NCBI RefSeq assembly: GCF_900187605.1 | Contig: NZ_FYEA01000002.1 | Location: 186,001-250,000, forward strand | Reading direction: 5' to 3' | DNA length: 64,000 bases | DNA from: Pseudomonas sp. Irchel 3H7 | GTDB lineage: Bacteria; Pseudomonadota; Gammaproteobacteria; Pseudomonadales; Pseudomonadaceae | Shown: positions 1 through 9,900 of the stretch, piece after piece | How positions within the stretch are numbered: the stretch's first letter is position 1 | Layout: each line of letters begins with the position of its first letter | Program-made: the position numbers and the translations under genes | The notes under the pieces: model-generated | Database searches by the model: none | What the model was told of the DNA's origin: nothing | The model's input: only the letters and a program-made list of their open reading frames with translations

Positions 1-1323
1 GTAGCTCAGGCGCAGGTGCTGGTTCCAGGCGCCTTGCTGGCTGAAGATTTCGCCGGGGGCGATGACGATCCGCTCGGCCAGCAGGCGCTCGAACACCCGT
101 TGCATGTTGATCGGCCGCACAGCCTTGAGCCAGAAACTCGCACCGCCTTGCGGGGCGAGCACCTGCCAGTGGTCGCTACCGTGCACTTCCAGCAAGGTCT
201 GCAGCTGTTGCATGCGCTTGACCAACAGTGCGCGCAACATAGTCAGGTGCTGGTCAATACGCCTGGAGTTGTAGAGTCTGGCAATCGCTTTCTGCCGCAT
301 CGGCGAGAGGCGAAATCCGCGCTGCATAAACAGTCGATGAAACTGCGCGGCATGCTGGCGACACAGCACGTAGCCGTACGGCGCTTCGCCGCCAATAATC
401 TTGTCGAATGTCGAGAACACCAGCAGCTTGTGCGGATCGGCAAAGTCCCGATAACGCGTAGCTGACTTGGAGAAACTCAACTCGCCCCACGTGTCGTTTT
501 CGAACAGCCAGATCGCCCGCTCGGCCAGCCAGCGACAGATCTGCTGTTTATCCTGCGCGGGCATCAACTGGCCCTGAGGAATATTCACCGTGGAGGAGAG
601 CACCGCCAAGCGTATCGGTTCGCGCGTGAGTAACGCCTTCAATGCAGGCAGGTTGAAGCGGCCGTCATCGCCGAAGGGCATTTCGACAACGCGGATATTG
701 GCCTCTTGCAACTGGCGCAGAATCGCCCACGAGCAGGGCGATTCCACCAGCGCCACAGTGCCACCGAGATTCAAGGCACTGAGCGACAACTCCAGCACAC
801 TGCGCAGGTCCGCGCCGATATACACCTGCTCGGCCTGCCAGTGGTTGTGAGTGGAACGGGTGTAGCGTTCAGCCAGGGCCGCGCGCAATTCCGGCTCGCC
901 GAGGGGCTGATAGAGCGGCGCGTGCGAGCGCGGGTATTGGCGGGTCAGTTCGCGCTCCATCGTCAACAATGGGCCTTGCAGCGACAGCAGCATCGCCGGC
1001 GCATCGCTGCTCAGGGCCAGCATGCCGGGCTGACGGGCGCTGGCGAAGACGTGATCCAGAAGATTGCCAGAGTTGGCCGTCACAGGTGCCGCCGATATTG
1101 ACCGGGTGAAATAGCCGAACCTGGCTTTGGCGTGGATTCTGCCTTCGTCCTCGAGCAGTGCGTAGGCGTATTTGGTCGTCGATACTGAAACGCCGAGGCG
1201 CAATGCCAGTTGTCGCAGTGACGGCAATTTTTGCTCACCCATGCCACTGGCGGCCTCGATCAATCCGACGAGGTAGTGGTAGACCTCCTGATAGGCGAAC
1301 GCGGTGTCCTTGGGGGGCGTCAA
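1..1323 (-). CDS. MocR/GntR-type regulator with aminotransferase-like domain (C-terminus beyond window)
   Basis: Predicted PLP-binding-fold transcriptional regulator. The N-terminal ~75 residues form a winged helix (LPSLRQLALRLGVS, then the recognition-helix-like STTKYAYALLEDEGRI). A fold-type I aminotransferase-like region follows, with motifs such as LYQPLGEPELRAALAERY, LVESPCSWAILRQL and IFENDTWGEL-like WLFENDTWGEL. FSTFDKIIGG carries the lysine at the usual PLP-lysine region. I choose a TTG start at 1323 because AAGGAG lies 7 nt upstream and no ATG is in frame nearby. The gene runs off the left edge, so about 440 residues are visible. It lies 56 nt downstream of the PchB-like gene on the same strand. 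MocR regulators usually control a neighbouring gene; the target here is unknown. Confidence 0.85.
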   Translation of the reverse strand, partial: MTPPKDTAFAYQEVYHYLVGLIEAASGMGEQKLPSLRQLALRLGVSVSTTKYAYALLEDEGRIHAKARFGYFTRSISAAPVTANSGNLLDHVFASARQPGMLALSSDAPAMLLSLQGPLLTMERELTRQYPRSHAPLYQPLGEPELRAALAERYTRSTHNHWQAEQVYIGADLRSVLELSLSALNLGGTVALVESPCSWAILRQLQEANIRVVEMPFGDDGRFNLPALKALLTREPIRLAVLSSTVNIPQGQLMPAQDKQQICRWLAERAIWLFENDTWGELSFSKSATRYRDFADPHKLLVFSTFDKIIGGEAPYGYVLCRQHAAQFHRLFMQRGFRLSPMRQKAIARLYNSRRIDQHLTMLRALLVKRMQQLQTLLEVHGSDHWQVLAPQGGASFWLKAVRPINMQRVFERLLAERIVIAPGEIFSQQGAWNQHLRLSY

Positions 1324-1379
1324 TGCTGTTCTCCTTGATTGTCAGCTTAGGGAGCAAACGGAAGACTGCGCTAAAGCAG

Positions 1380-1700
1380 TCAACTGTCCGTCTGCGCCGC
1401 CGCCCAGTGCTTCATTTCTTCAGCAATGAAGTGATTGACCAGGTCGCTGTACATTTTCTCAATGGCATCTGCATTCAAACCTTCGTTTTCGGCCCAGTCG
1501 CGACGGGTTGCCAACATCGCCTGAAAACGCTCCTGTGCCCGCACTGAGGCCGCCGAGGTCTTGAACTTCGAGGCAGCGAGTACGTACTGAAAGCGCTTGC
1601 CCAGCAGTTTGATCACCGCTTGATCGAGTCGGTCGATTTCACTTCGAATATCTTGCATGTCCGCACAGTCGGCGGGTTGTAACGTGTTGATGACGTCCAT
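1380..1700 (-). CDS. Chorismate mutase-fold protein, PchB-like
   Basis: A 106-residue all-alpha chorismate mutase type II (AroQ) fold protein most like isochorismate pyruvate-lyase PchB. The helix 1 pattern DIRSEIDRLDQAVIKLL, GKRFQYVLAASKFK and the C-terminal IAEEMKHW match the PchB layout, including the conserved arginines and the loop lysine. Where I recall Gln in the PchB signature (IAEQ), this protein has Glu (IAEE), which could alter activity. No isochorismate synthase (pchA) or salicylate-activating gene is visible nearby, so a salicylate role is doubtful. It could instead be a stand-alone chorismate mutase or a divergent lyase. The ATG start gives a normal family length. Confidence 0.8.
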   Translation of the reverse strand: MDVINTLQPADCADMQDIRSEIDRLDQAVIKLLGKRFQYVLAASKFKTSAASVRAQERFQAMLATRRDWAENEGLNADAIEKMYSDLVNHFIAEEMKHWAAAQTDS

Positions 1701-1745
1701 GTGCGTCTGTGCCTCTCGAATTGTTGTTGATCGTGCGGCGGGTTT

Positions 1746-2834
1746 TCAGCGGGTAAGCGCAGCGTTTTTTGTCACTTTGCCGGCGTTCTGAAAAAAACGC
1801 TCTGGGCGGCACGGTGCAAGGGCCGCAGATGACTGGCGATCCAGCAGCTCTTCACTGGCGAGGCGCCCGACGATTGCCGCCAGCGTCACTCCGGGATGCA
1901 TCGCGCAAACGTAAACTCCGCCGACACCGGGCAGGTAACCGACAACGGGGATGCCGTCAGCGGGCATGGGCCGGAACCCGACGACGGCGGTTTGCGGCTC
2001 GATGGAAACCACTCCGTGAAGTTCATTTTGTATGCCTTCGGCGGTTCGCCAGGCAAGGTCTGTCGGCGAGTTGCCCGGCGCCTCGCCCAGATAATCTTCA
2101 GCGGCCAGCAACGTGCCGTCGGCACTTTTCCGAATTTCCATTTCGGGGCTGGAGATGATGCCTTTGACGAGGCCCGGTTGGGTCTTGTAGCGGATGAAAA
2201 TGGCGGGGGAGGCGTCGATGGGCAGGGAGACGTTGAGCATCTGCGTTAACTGTTGGGTGCCGGTCCCCGCAGCAAGCACGACAAGGTCGGCATCGATCGC
2301 GCCCGTTGTGGTTTCAACGCCGGTGACATCGGCGTTGCAGGTTGTGAAACCGGTCACGCGGGTTTGCGTGAGCAATTGCGCGCCCAGCGCCCGGGCGCCG
2401 GCAATCAGGGCGTGGGTGGTTTGCACGGCGTCGAGTGCGCCTTCTTCCGCGCGATACAACGCGCAGGGTGGGGGATTTTTCAGGTTGGGCTCGCGGGCAA
2501 GCACCTCGGCAGACGATAACAATGTCGCCGACGCCGGATACTCTGCTGATTCGTTGTACGACAAAGCCCCGGTCCAGCGAATCTGCAAATCCGGCAGCTC
2601 GGTTTCGAGTCGTCGGTATGCTTCTATGGCCATACCGCGCAACTGCGCAATCGGATCAGCGCCGGCGTGCGAGGCATTGATCCAGGCGAAAGAGTTTGCC
2701 GTGACGCCGCTCGCGATCTCGTCAGCCTCGATCAGCGTGACGTGCGCTCCTTTGCCAGACAGGTGATACGCAAGGGCGGCACCGACGATGCCCGCACCGA
2801 CCACCACAATTCGCCCATGTGTTGTCTGTTTCAT
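1746..2834 (-). CDS. FAD-dependent oxidoreductase, DAO family (D-amino acid dehydrogenase/glycine oxidase-like)
   Basis: A 362-residue flavoprotein. It opens with a Rossmann dinucleotide-binding motif, VVVGAGIVGAALAYHLS, followed by the acidic strand end TLIEADE typical of DAO-family FAD enzymes. Later motifs VVLAAGTGTQQL and the C-terminal GFRPMPADGIPVVGYLPG plus HPGVTLAAIVGRL match the second FAD-contact region. It probably oxidises an amine or amino acid, but the substrate cannot be read from sequence. An upstream in-frame start would add 33 residues without family character, so I use the ATG at 2834, directly before the Rossmann strand. It is followed on the same strand by the PchB-like gene after about 45 nt. 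Confidence 0.85.
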   Translation of the reverse strand: MKQTTHGRIVVVGAGIVGAALAYHLSGKGAHVTLIEADEIASGVTANSFAWINASHAGADPIAQLRGMAIEAYRRLETELPDLQIRWTGALSYNESAEYPASATLLSSAEVLAREPNLKNPPPCALYRAEEGALDAVQTTHALIAGARALGAQLLTQTRVTGFTTCNADVTGVETTTGAIDADLVVLAAGTGTQQLTQMLNVSLPIDASPAIFIRYKTQPGLVKGIISSPEMEIRKSADGTLLAAEDYLGEAPGNSPTDLAWRTAEGIQNELHGVVSIEPQTAVVGFRPMPADGIPVVGYLPGVGGVYVCAMHPGVTLAAIVGRLASEELLDRQSSAALAPCRPERFFQNAGKVTKNAALTR

Positions 2835-2894
2835 TTCAACATTCCCTGTTGTCGATCGGCTGATCCTGCAGCAGGGAGACGCGGCGAGCAACCA

Positions 2895-2920
2895 GAAAAA
2901 AGCCCGGCCAAAGCCGGGCT
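2895..2920 (-). terminator. Rho-independent terminator
   Basis: Read on the minus strand, the inverted repeat AGCCCGGC TTTG GCCGGGCT is followed by a run of six T residues. It sits downstream of the PLDc_N membrane protein (ends 3017) and just upstream of the DAO-family gene, so it probably separates these two minus-strand units. Confidence 0.85.
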
Positions 2921-3016
2921 CGTCCGCTGGCAACGGCTTAAGCAGGCATATCTCCGGCGGGCTTTTGGAATGTCAGTCCGTGACGGATGCTCAGTCGCTA
3001 TGGATCAAGGGTCAGA

Positions 3017-3220
3017 TTACGACGCCGAATGCTGACTGACGTGTTTTGGCCCCGCTAACGCCCAGGCAATCAACCCGAACAACGGCACAAACACGATCAG
3101 CACGATCCACACACCTTTATTGCTCGCTTTCCCCTCGCTCTTGCGCACCCGATTGATGGCCCAGAGTTCAATCAGCAGAAGAACTGCCGCCAGTACGATC
3201 CACACGGTTTCGATTTGCAT
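3017..3220 (-). CDS. Small PLDc_N-domain membrane protein
   Basis: A 67-residue protein with two hydrophobic segments (about residues 5-23 and 37-58) joined by a short basic loop (RVRKSEGKASNK). The second segment, VWIVLIVFVPLFGLIAWAL, ends in GPK. This matches the PLDc_N family, which occurs as an N-terminal membrane module of cardiolipin synthases or as small stand-alone inner-membrane proteins. Function is unknown for the stand-alone form. An intrinsic terminator lies about 100 nt downstream, so it may be a single-gene unit. Confidence 0.8.
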   Translation of the reverse strand: MQIETVWIVLAAVLLLIELWAINRVRKSEGKASNKGVWIVLIVFVPLFGLIAWALAGPKHVSQHSAS

Positions 3221-3270
3221 TGGCTACCTCCTGATGGTCTGTTCGTTAGGTGGCGTGGGGGGCGGCGGGT

Positions 3271-4191
3271 TCATTTATTTTTCTTCAGTGCGTTGAGCTG
3301 CCGCGCCAGTTGCAAGGCTACGCGGCCGCTGTTGAAAGTCGGCAGCAGGTGGGTGAAAGGGATTTCGATGATCCGGTTTTCGCGCACCGCGCGCAGTTGC
3401 GACAACACCGGGTCGTGGGTCAACAGATAGCGTTTGCGGCGAGCGGGTGACCATTCGGCGTCGGCCAGCAGAATCACGTCCGGGTCGCTGGCCAGCAGGG
3501 TTTCGCTGTTGACGGTCACTCGATAGAGGTTGATGTCGGCAAAGACATTGCGTGCCCCGGCAGCGGCCAATAACGGGGTGACAAACCCCCGCCGACCTTC
3601 GCTGTCGAGGCCTTTGACTTCGCTGTCGAGATAGAACACCGACAGCGATTTACCCGCATCGGCCAGGGCTCGGGCACTGGCGAGGTCGGCGTCCATGGCC
3701 TCACTCAATTGCCGCGCCTGTGGCTGTTTGTGCAGCAGCCTGCCCAAGGTCAGCAAGTCATTGCGCACATGCGCGAAGTAATCCAGCGAATGCCCGTTGC
3801 AGGCCGACTCCAATAGATAAGAACCGACGCCATTGCGCGCCAGACCCGAGCGTGAAATCACACCGTCGCCGAATGCCGTGGCGAACCCGCCAATCACCAG
3901 ATCAGGTTTCTGTGCGTAAAGCACTTCGCTGGCCGGGTATTGCCGCGCGATCACCGGCACACCGAAATACGCGGCTGGCCGCTGACCGGCATCGGTGTCA
4001 TCCAGATACGCCACGCCAACCAGCGCTGGCCCGGCACCCAGCGCCAGGACGAGATCCGCCGCATGCTGATTGAGCGCGACGACGCGCGAAGGCGCAGCGG
4101 CGTTCCAGTCCTCGCCGCAATTACTGAAGCTGTCGGCGAGTGCCGGCATTGAACAGAGCAGGGCGCCAAGCGCTAACAGGATCGATTTCAT
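3271..4191 (-). CDS. BtuF-like periplasmic cobalamin/metal-chelate binding protein
   Basis: A 306-residue class III periplasmic binding protein with a signal peptide (LLALGALLCSMPALA, cleavage near residue 19). Fold landmarks are RVVALNQHAADLVLALGAG near the mature N-terminus, the KPDLVIGG strand, and the C-terminal lobe with LLASDPDVILLADAEW. The start overlaps the preceding 2Fe-2S gene by 4 nt, and both lie downstream of btuB and a cobalamin riboswitch. The expected ligand is therefore cobalamin or a corrinoid. No BtuC/BtuD permease-ATPase pair is visible, so it must use components encoded elsewhere or act only as a binding protein. Confidence 0.85.
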   Translation of the reverse strand: MKSILLALGALLCSMPALADSFSNCGEDWNAAAPSRVVALNQHAADLVLALGAGPALVGVAYLDDTDAGQRPAAYFGVPVIARQYPASEVLYAQKPDLVIGGFATAFGDGVISRSGLARNGVGSYLLESACNGHSLDYFAHVRNDLLTLGRLLHKQPQARQLSEAMDADLASARALADAGKSLSVFYLDSEVKGLDSEGRRGFVTPLLAAAGARNVFADINLYRVTVNSETLLASDPDVILLADAEWSPARRKRYLLTHDPVLSQLRAVRENRIIEIPFTHLLPTFNSGRVALQLARQLNALKKNK

Positions 4192-4547
4192 CCCTGCGCC
4201 TTGATCAGCAAATCCGCGACCACTTCACCGCCCACCAGATGCCCCTCGACCAGCCGCTGCACCTCTTCATGGCTGTGCACGCCATACCAGCAACGTTCCG
4301 GGTACACCGTCACAATCGGCCCCAGATTGCACGGAAACTGGCAGTGCGTGCGCGTCAGCAAGACGCCGCCCGGCGTCTCGATGCGATCGTGCGCCAGCAA
4401 ATGCCGGCGCAGGGTTTTCCATAACTGCAAGGCGCCGCGCTGGGTGCAGCGCGGGCCGGTGCAGAGGAACACATGGCGCGCATGCTCGGGCACATGCGAC
4501 CAGTCCGGGTGCGTATCGACGCCGTCGACGGTTTTGATTTCACTCAT
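4188..4547 (-). CDS. Thioredoxin-like (2Fe-2S) ferredoxin family protein
   Basis: A 119-residue protein with a four-cysteine pattern typical of thioredoxin-fold [2Fe-2S] ferredoxins: CTGPRCTQRG near residues 30-39 and CQFPCNLGP with a later PERCWYG near residues 69-86. The reading frame is open well upstream, but ATG at 4547 is supported by the 1-nt TGATG overlap with the btuB stop and by the family-like N-terminus ahead of HVFLCTGPRC. It lies between btuB and the BtuF-like gene, with overlaps on both sides. That implies translational coupling and a role in corrinoid or cobalt metabolism; the exact redox partner is unknown. Confidence 0.85.
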   Translation of the reverse strand: MSEIKTVDGVDTHPDWSHVPEHARHVFLCTGPRCTQRGALQLWKTLRRHLLAHDRIETPGGVLLTRTHCQFPCNLGPIVTVYPERCWYGVHSHEEVQRLVEGHLVGGEVVADLLIKAQG

Positions 4548-6484
4548 CAGAAGCAGTACGTGTAGCGTACTTCGGAGGTGAACGGCCGGCCGAGGTTGTC
4601 GACGTTGCTCGAACGGCTGGTGACGTAGTCGCGGTCGAAGAGGTTTTCCACCAGCAGACTCACCCGGTGTTGGTGGGCGTTGTCGAGGTAGCGATAAGCG
4701 TCGGCGTCGACCACCGAATAATTGCCGTATTCGACTTGCTTCGAGCTTTTGATATCGCGGATGTAACGGATCGCACCGCCAACACCCCACAGGCGATTTT
4801 CCGATTCATAACCCACCCGCGAACGGGCGAAGAAGCTCGGGATGTCGTTGATGGTTACACCGGTGCGCGACTCGGTGAGGTTGCGGGTCATGTCCGCTTG
4901 CAGGCTCCACTGATCGTTGAGCGCCAGTTTCGCGTCCGCCTCGAAACCGCGCATCTGGATCGTGCCTTCACCGTTGACCCACTGAATGTCATCGACGGTG
5001 ATCAGGTCGTCGATCTTGCGTTTGAACAGGGTCACGCTGGCGCTGAATTCGCGGTCGAGCAGAAAGCCTTTGTAGTCAACACCCAGTTCGGCGTTGCGGC
5101 TTTTTTCCGGTTTGAGATTGCGGTTGCCGATCTCGTCGCCCGGCTCGTTAACGAACAGTTGCTCGGCGTTCGGCAGTTTGTAGGCGCTGCCGTACTGACC
5201 GCGCACCGACCAGTTGTCGTTGAGGTCATACAGCGAAGTGAGCATGCCGACCGTGGCACTGTCGCCGCCGCTCATGGCCTCGTGACGCACGCCGATGCTC
5301 GGGTGCCAGTCGGGCAGGGCATCGATTTGCGGGCGCAGTTGCGTGTAGAAGGCGTGCGCTTCAGCCTTGTCGTTGTCGATAATCAGCACATCGTCCTGGC
5401 CCTTGAACCATTGGTTGTCGGTGCCGAACACCAACACATGGCCACCGGGTAATTCTGCTTTGCCTTCGGCCTGCACGCCCCAATCGGTGAAGCCCCAATA
5501 GTCGTTGTGGTTGATGACTTTTGTGCCGCCGCCGGCGACGTTGTTGACCCGGGTGTAGCGCGTGTCCCAGTCGTTGATATGGCCTTTGACGAAGTAGCTC
5601 AGACGCTCATTGACGGTCTGCTCGAAGGTCGCCGTGGCGATCTGCTGCACGCGGTCGTTGGTGGTCTTGTGATTGTCGACCGGACGGGCGAAGTCGAGGT
5701 TGGCGTCGGCGTATTGGTAGAACAGTTCCAGCCGCGCATCCTCGCCAAACGACTGAATCGCCTTACCGCCGAAGGTGGTGACTTCGTAGGCGCGGTTCTT
5801 CTCGCTGACGTTTTTCATGTCGCGGTTGCGATAGGGCTGGTAACCGTCGGAGACGTTGTGGCTGACGTACGCGAGCAAACCGAGATCGCCGAAACCGTTG
5901 CTGAAGATGTTTTCGACCCGAGCGTCTTCGGTGGTGCCGCCGAAGCTGTCGACGCCCAGATTCACCTCGCCGGAGGCTTTGCGCGATTGCGGGCTGCGGG
6001 TGACGATGTTGATCACCCCCGACACCGCCTGGGTGCCGAACAACAGGCTCTGCCCGCCCTTGAGCACTTCGATGCGCTCGATGGCGTTGGCCGGCAGGGT
6101 GTCCAGATAGAGGCCGCCGTACAGGCGATTGTTCAGGCGCACGCCGTCGAGCAGGATCAATGTGTCGTCGTTGCGTCCGCCCAGCAGCGAATAGGTGCCG
6201 TAGTCGAACGGGCCATTTTTCGGCGCGACGTACAGGCCGGGAATGAACATCTGCATCACGCGACTGACATCGGCACTGGGGCCGGCGCGCTCGATCTGTT
6301 CGCGGCTGACGATCTCGACCTTGCTGCCGAACTTCGCCATGTCGGCGACCGTGGTCGACTCCACCGACGGTGCGGAAACGATTTGCTGATTGAGTTGCAG
6401 TGGCGCGTCATCCGCCAGCAACAGAGGACTGCAAAGGCAGCCGAACAAGAGGGTTGGAGCCGAGGTGTAGAAAGGTCGAATCAT
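4547..6484 (-). CDS. btuB: TonB-dependent vitamin B12 receptor
   Basis: A 645-residue outer-membrane receptor. After a signal peptide, the plug domain (about residues 40-165) carries GTYSLLGGRNDDTLILLDG and NAIERIEVLKGGQSLLFG. A 22-strand barrel follows, ending in the aromatic C-terminus RYTYCF. BtuB identity rests on overall length, plug sequence and the cobalamin riboswitch directly upstream. The reading frame remains open through the riboswitch, but the sensible start is ATG 6484 before the signal peptide. It imports corrinoids across the outer membrane using TonB energy. It is first in an operon with the 2Fe-2S protein and the BtuF-like gene. Confidence 0.92.
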   Translation of the reverse strand: MIRPFYTSAPTLLFGCLCSPLLLADDAPLQLNQQIVSAPSVESTTVADMAKFGSKVEIVSREQIERAGPSADVSRVMQMFIPGLYVAPKNGPFDYGTYSLLGGRNDDTLILLDGVRLNNRLYGGLYLDTLPANAIERIEVLKGGQSLLFGTQAVSGVINIVTRSPQSRKASGEVNLGVDSFGGTTEDARVENIFSNGFGDLGLLAYVSHNVSDGYQPYRNRDMKNVSEKNRAYEVTTFGGKAIQSFGEDARLELFYQYADANLDFARPVDNHKTTNDRVQQIATATFEQTVNERLSYFVKGHINDWDTRYTRVNNVAGGGTKVINHNDYWGFTDWGVQAEGKAELPGGHVLVFGTDNQWFKGQDDVLIIDNDKAEAHAFYTQLRPQIDALPDWHPSIGVRHEAMSGGDSATVGMLTSLYDLNDNWSVRGQYGSAYKLPNAEQLFVNEPGDEIGNRNLKPEKSRNAELGVDYKGFLLDREFSASVTLFKRKIDDLITVDDIQWVNGEGTIQMRGFEADAKLALNDQWSLQADMTRNLTESRTGVTINDIPSFFARSRVGYESENRLWGVGGAIRYIRDIKSSKQVEYGNYSVVDADAYRYLDNAHQHRVSLLVENLFDRDYVTSRSSNVDNLGRPFTSEVRYTYCF

Positions 6485-6589
6485 TGTCTTCTCGAAAAGG
6501 ATCTTCGCAGAAGAGCATGCAAGAGAAGGCATCGCGCACAGCCAATACCGGCCCATGCCCGCCCACCGCAGGATTTTGCCAAACAGCAA

Positions 6590-6785
6590 TTCAGGCCGGT
6601 CTCCGGGCTCGCGCGTATCGAGGCTTTCACCTTCCCATGGCCAAGCGGCCACAGTGGTGTATCGAAAGCATCACGCGCATACCGTTGCGGGGGCAGCACC
6701 GGACTTGTTCGAAAAGAACGTACCGGTTTCCCGTTTCACCCCATGCACGGCGGCATGGGACACCTGAAACTGGGCGGCATCTGAA
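6590..6785 (-). promoter_or_regulatory. Cobalamin (AdoCbl) riboswitch
   Basis: Read on the minus strand, the region shows the class landmarks in order: a CAGGTG segment near 6765, GGGTGAAACGGGAA near 6730-6743, the core TGCTGCCCCCGCAACGGT near 6685-6700, GGGAAGGTGAAAGCC near 6625-6640, and the distal GCCCGGAGACCGGCCTG near 6592-6608. It ends about 110 nt before btuB. Cobalamin binding in this class normally lowers expression of the downstream uptake genes by sequestering translation signals or by termination. Confidence 0.93.
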
Positions 6786-6948
6786 CATTCGAATGACCGT
6801 TCGTCAACTTGCCGATACAGGTACTCGACCCGCGAATTACCAACTTTGGAAATAACTACTAAGGTCTATAGCGGTAATCACAACGCAATATCGCGCGGCG
6901 TCGACAGGCGTGAGGGATTCGCCACGTACGCTGAACAGGGAGGTTCTC

Positions 6949-9900
6949 ATGCACGGTGCCAGCGGCCATCCTCACGGTGGGCACGCCCCGCATTTCATTC
7001 GCAGCGCTTTACTGGTCGCCATGGCCAACACCCTGATGCTCGCAGACGCTCAAGCTGCGTGCGGGCCTTTGGCGGCGGGTGCCTACAACGTCTCGCAAAC
7101 CTGTTTGCCGGCGGCCGGCGTCGATGCGTCGATCAGCACGCAGTCGGGCACTACCATTACCACTACGGCGGGTTCCTCGCTGAACAGTCGTGGCAACAAT
7201 GCCAACACCACGCTGACACTCACTGGCACCACGGTGAACAGCACCCCCCCAACCGCCGCCAACGCAGTGTTTGCCAATGTCATCGGCGCGACCGGCAACG
7301 CCAGCCTCAGCGTCAATGGCGGGACCAACACGGTGAATGTCGGCGGCAGTGGCCTGGACGCGCTGGCGATCACCAATGCCAGCGCTGGCTCGTCGACGTT
7401 TTCGGTGAGTGCCGGCACCACGCTGAACATCCTCAATACCGTGGTCGGCAATGAACACGATGGCATCGACATCAACGCCAGCGGCGGCGGGGCGATCAAC
7501 CTGAATCATCAGGGCAATGGCCAGATCACGTTGCTCGGCGGCAACGGCGTCTGGACCAAAGCCACGGGCAGTGGCGAGACCAACGTCAACGTCGGCAGTG
7601 GCGTGAGTATTCTGGTCAACAACGATGATGCACTCTCGGCCGGTCTTCCGATCATTGACGACACTTTGCCGACTGCCGGCATTGGTAATCACGCCGGCGT
7701 GCATACCCGCGCAGTCAATGGCAACACCACACTGATCAACGCGGCGAATGTGCAAAGCATCGGCATGAACGCCTTTGGCTTGTTCACCGAGGGCGGCACA
7801 GGCAATACCCGCCTGACCAACAGCGGCAACCTGAGTACCAGCGGCCTCAACGGTTTCGGCATTCGTTCGTTTTCCAGCGTTGGCAGCATCGCCATCGTCA
7901 ACGACGGCGCCATCACCACCACGGGTGGCGGCGCCCACGGTATCTATGCCAATGACAATGTCGGCGGCAGCGGTTCGATCAGCATCGAGAACAATGCTGC
8001 CATCAACGTCGGCAGCACGGCCAATACCGCCGGTTCGCGGGCGATCTACGTGATCAAGCGCGGTACCGGTGATGTCGCGATCACGGGTAGCGGCAATATC
8101 AAAGTCCTCGGCGACATCAACACCACCCGGGCCTACGCGATCATTGTCAGCGCCGAAAACAACGATGTGCTGATTGATTACTCGGGCGATCTGTTCGCCA
8201 GCGGGTTTGGCGCGGGCGGTATACGGGTCGATTCGACCGGCGGCAATGTTCAGGTCAACTACCGTGGCGATCGCATCGAAACCCTGCACAGCAACGCCAA
8301 CGGCATCTATGCCTCGACGCAGTCGCCGACGGGCACGGTCAACGTCAATTCCGGCGGCACGATCATCACCCACTCGAACGCTGGCTCGGGCGACGGCACG
8401 GGCATTGGTGCTTTTGGTATCCAGGCGCTGACGCTGGGCGGCGACGTGGGTGTCGTGTTCAACGGCCCGCTGATCGACGTCAACGGTCAGGGCGCGGCGA
8501 TTCTGGCCGGCAATGCCTTCAACTCAGGCAGTGGGCTGGGCACATTGAGTGTCAGTAACAGCGGGGAGTTGATCGCGCGGGGCAATCAACAACGCGGTAT
8601 CCGAACGTTGTCGGTCACTGGCGCGCAAAGTGTGGTCAACAGCGGCGCGATCCAGACCTTCGGTGCCAGCGACAGTCAGGGCATTCTCGCCCAGGCCTCG
8701 GGCGCCGCGAATTTGACCGTCAACAACAGCGGCGCGATCACTACTCGAGGCGTTGGCTCGTCGGCCATAGACGCCTTGACCGAGGGCGGCAGTGTCAATG
8801 TCAGTAACAGCGCCACGCTTCAGGGTGGGTGGGCCGATAGCAGCGGCATTGCCCTTGGCGGTGCGAGCCAGACGTTGACCAACTCAGGTGCGATCACTGC
8901 GCTTAGCGATGTCGCCGTACGCGCCGATGCGACCACACCGGGCACGACGTTTGCGCTCAACAATACCGGGCAGATAACCGGCGTTGTGAATGCCGTCAGC
9001 GCGGCCAGCACGGTGGCCAACAGCGGCACCTGGACACTGCGCAATTTCACCGCCAGTAGTGCCAGCGGCAGTCGCGATACCTGGGGCGTTGCCGTCAGTG
9101 ATCTCGGCTCATCGGGCGCCAACAGCATCGACAACAGCGGTGTGATTCGTCTGGCGGCGCAACCGGCGACGGGCATCGTCAGCTTCAACGCCAGCGGCGC
9201 CTATCTGCCCTTGGGGCAAACGGCCAATACGCCGACGCTGGGCGGTGCTGTACAGGGCCAGTTGCTCGGTGTAAACCGATTCACCCATAGCGGCACGCTC
9301 GACCTTGCCGCCGGCAGCAACACGGTCGGCAATGTGTTGCTGATCAGCGGGGCCAACACCGTCGGCACCGATGGCGGCGGGGTGTTCGTGTCCAATGGCG
9401 GCCGGCTGCTGCTTAACACCACGTTGAATGGTGGTGGCGCGAACAGCCTCTCGGACATGCTGGTTGTGGATTCGACAACCACCGCCAGCGGCGGCGCCAC
9501 CGGCGTGATCGTGAGCAATGTCGGCGGCCAGGGCGATCTGACTCAGGGCAATGGTATTGCGGTGGTCGAACTGCTCAACAAGACCGAAGCCGCGAGCGAC
9601 GCCAATGCCTTTCAACTGGCCCGGCGTGTTGTCGCCGGTCCGTACGAATATCGCCTGCAGCAAGGTGCCCAGGACGGTAGCGGCAAGGACACTTGGTATC
9701 TGCGCTCGGACGCGGTACCGCCGGACGGTCCTCCAGGCCCGGATCCGACGCCCGATCCCGATCCGGGTCCTGATCCGACGCCCGATCCTTCCCCGGTACC
9801 CAATTACCGTCCGGAAGTGTCGCTGTACGGTGCCGTGCCCGCGCTGGCCTTGGTTTACGGCCGGACAATGGTCGACACCCTTCACGAGCGGGTCGGCGAG

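Noticed and set aside
5507..6784. 425-codon plus-strand reading frame
   Set aside because: It is antisense to btuB and its riboswitch; amino-acid composition (Val/Asp/Ala/Gly runs) is that of a high-GC shadow frame.
7009..8373. 454-codon minus-strand frame
   Set aside because: Antisense to the repetitive autotransporter passenger; it merely mirrors the Asn/Gly repeats.
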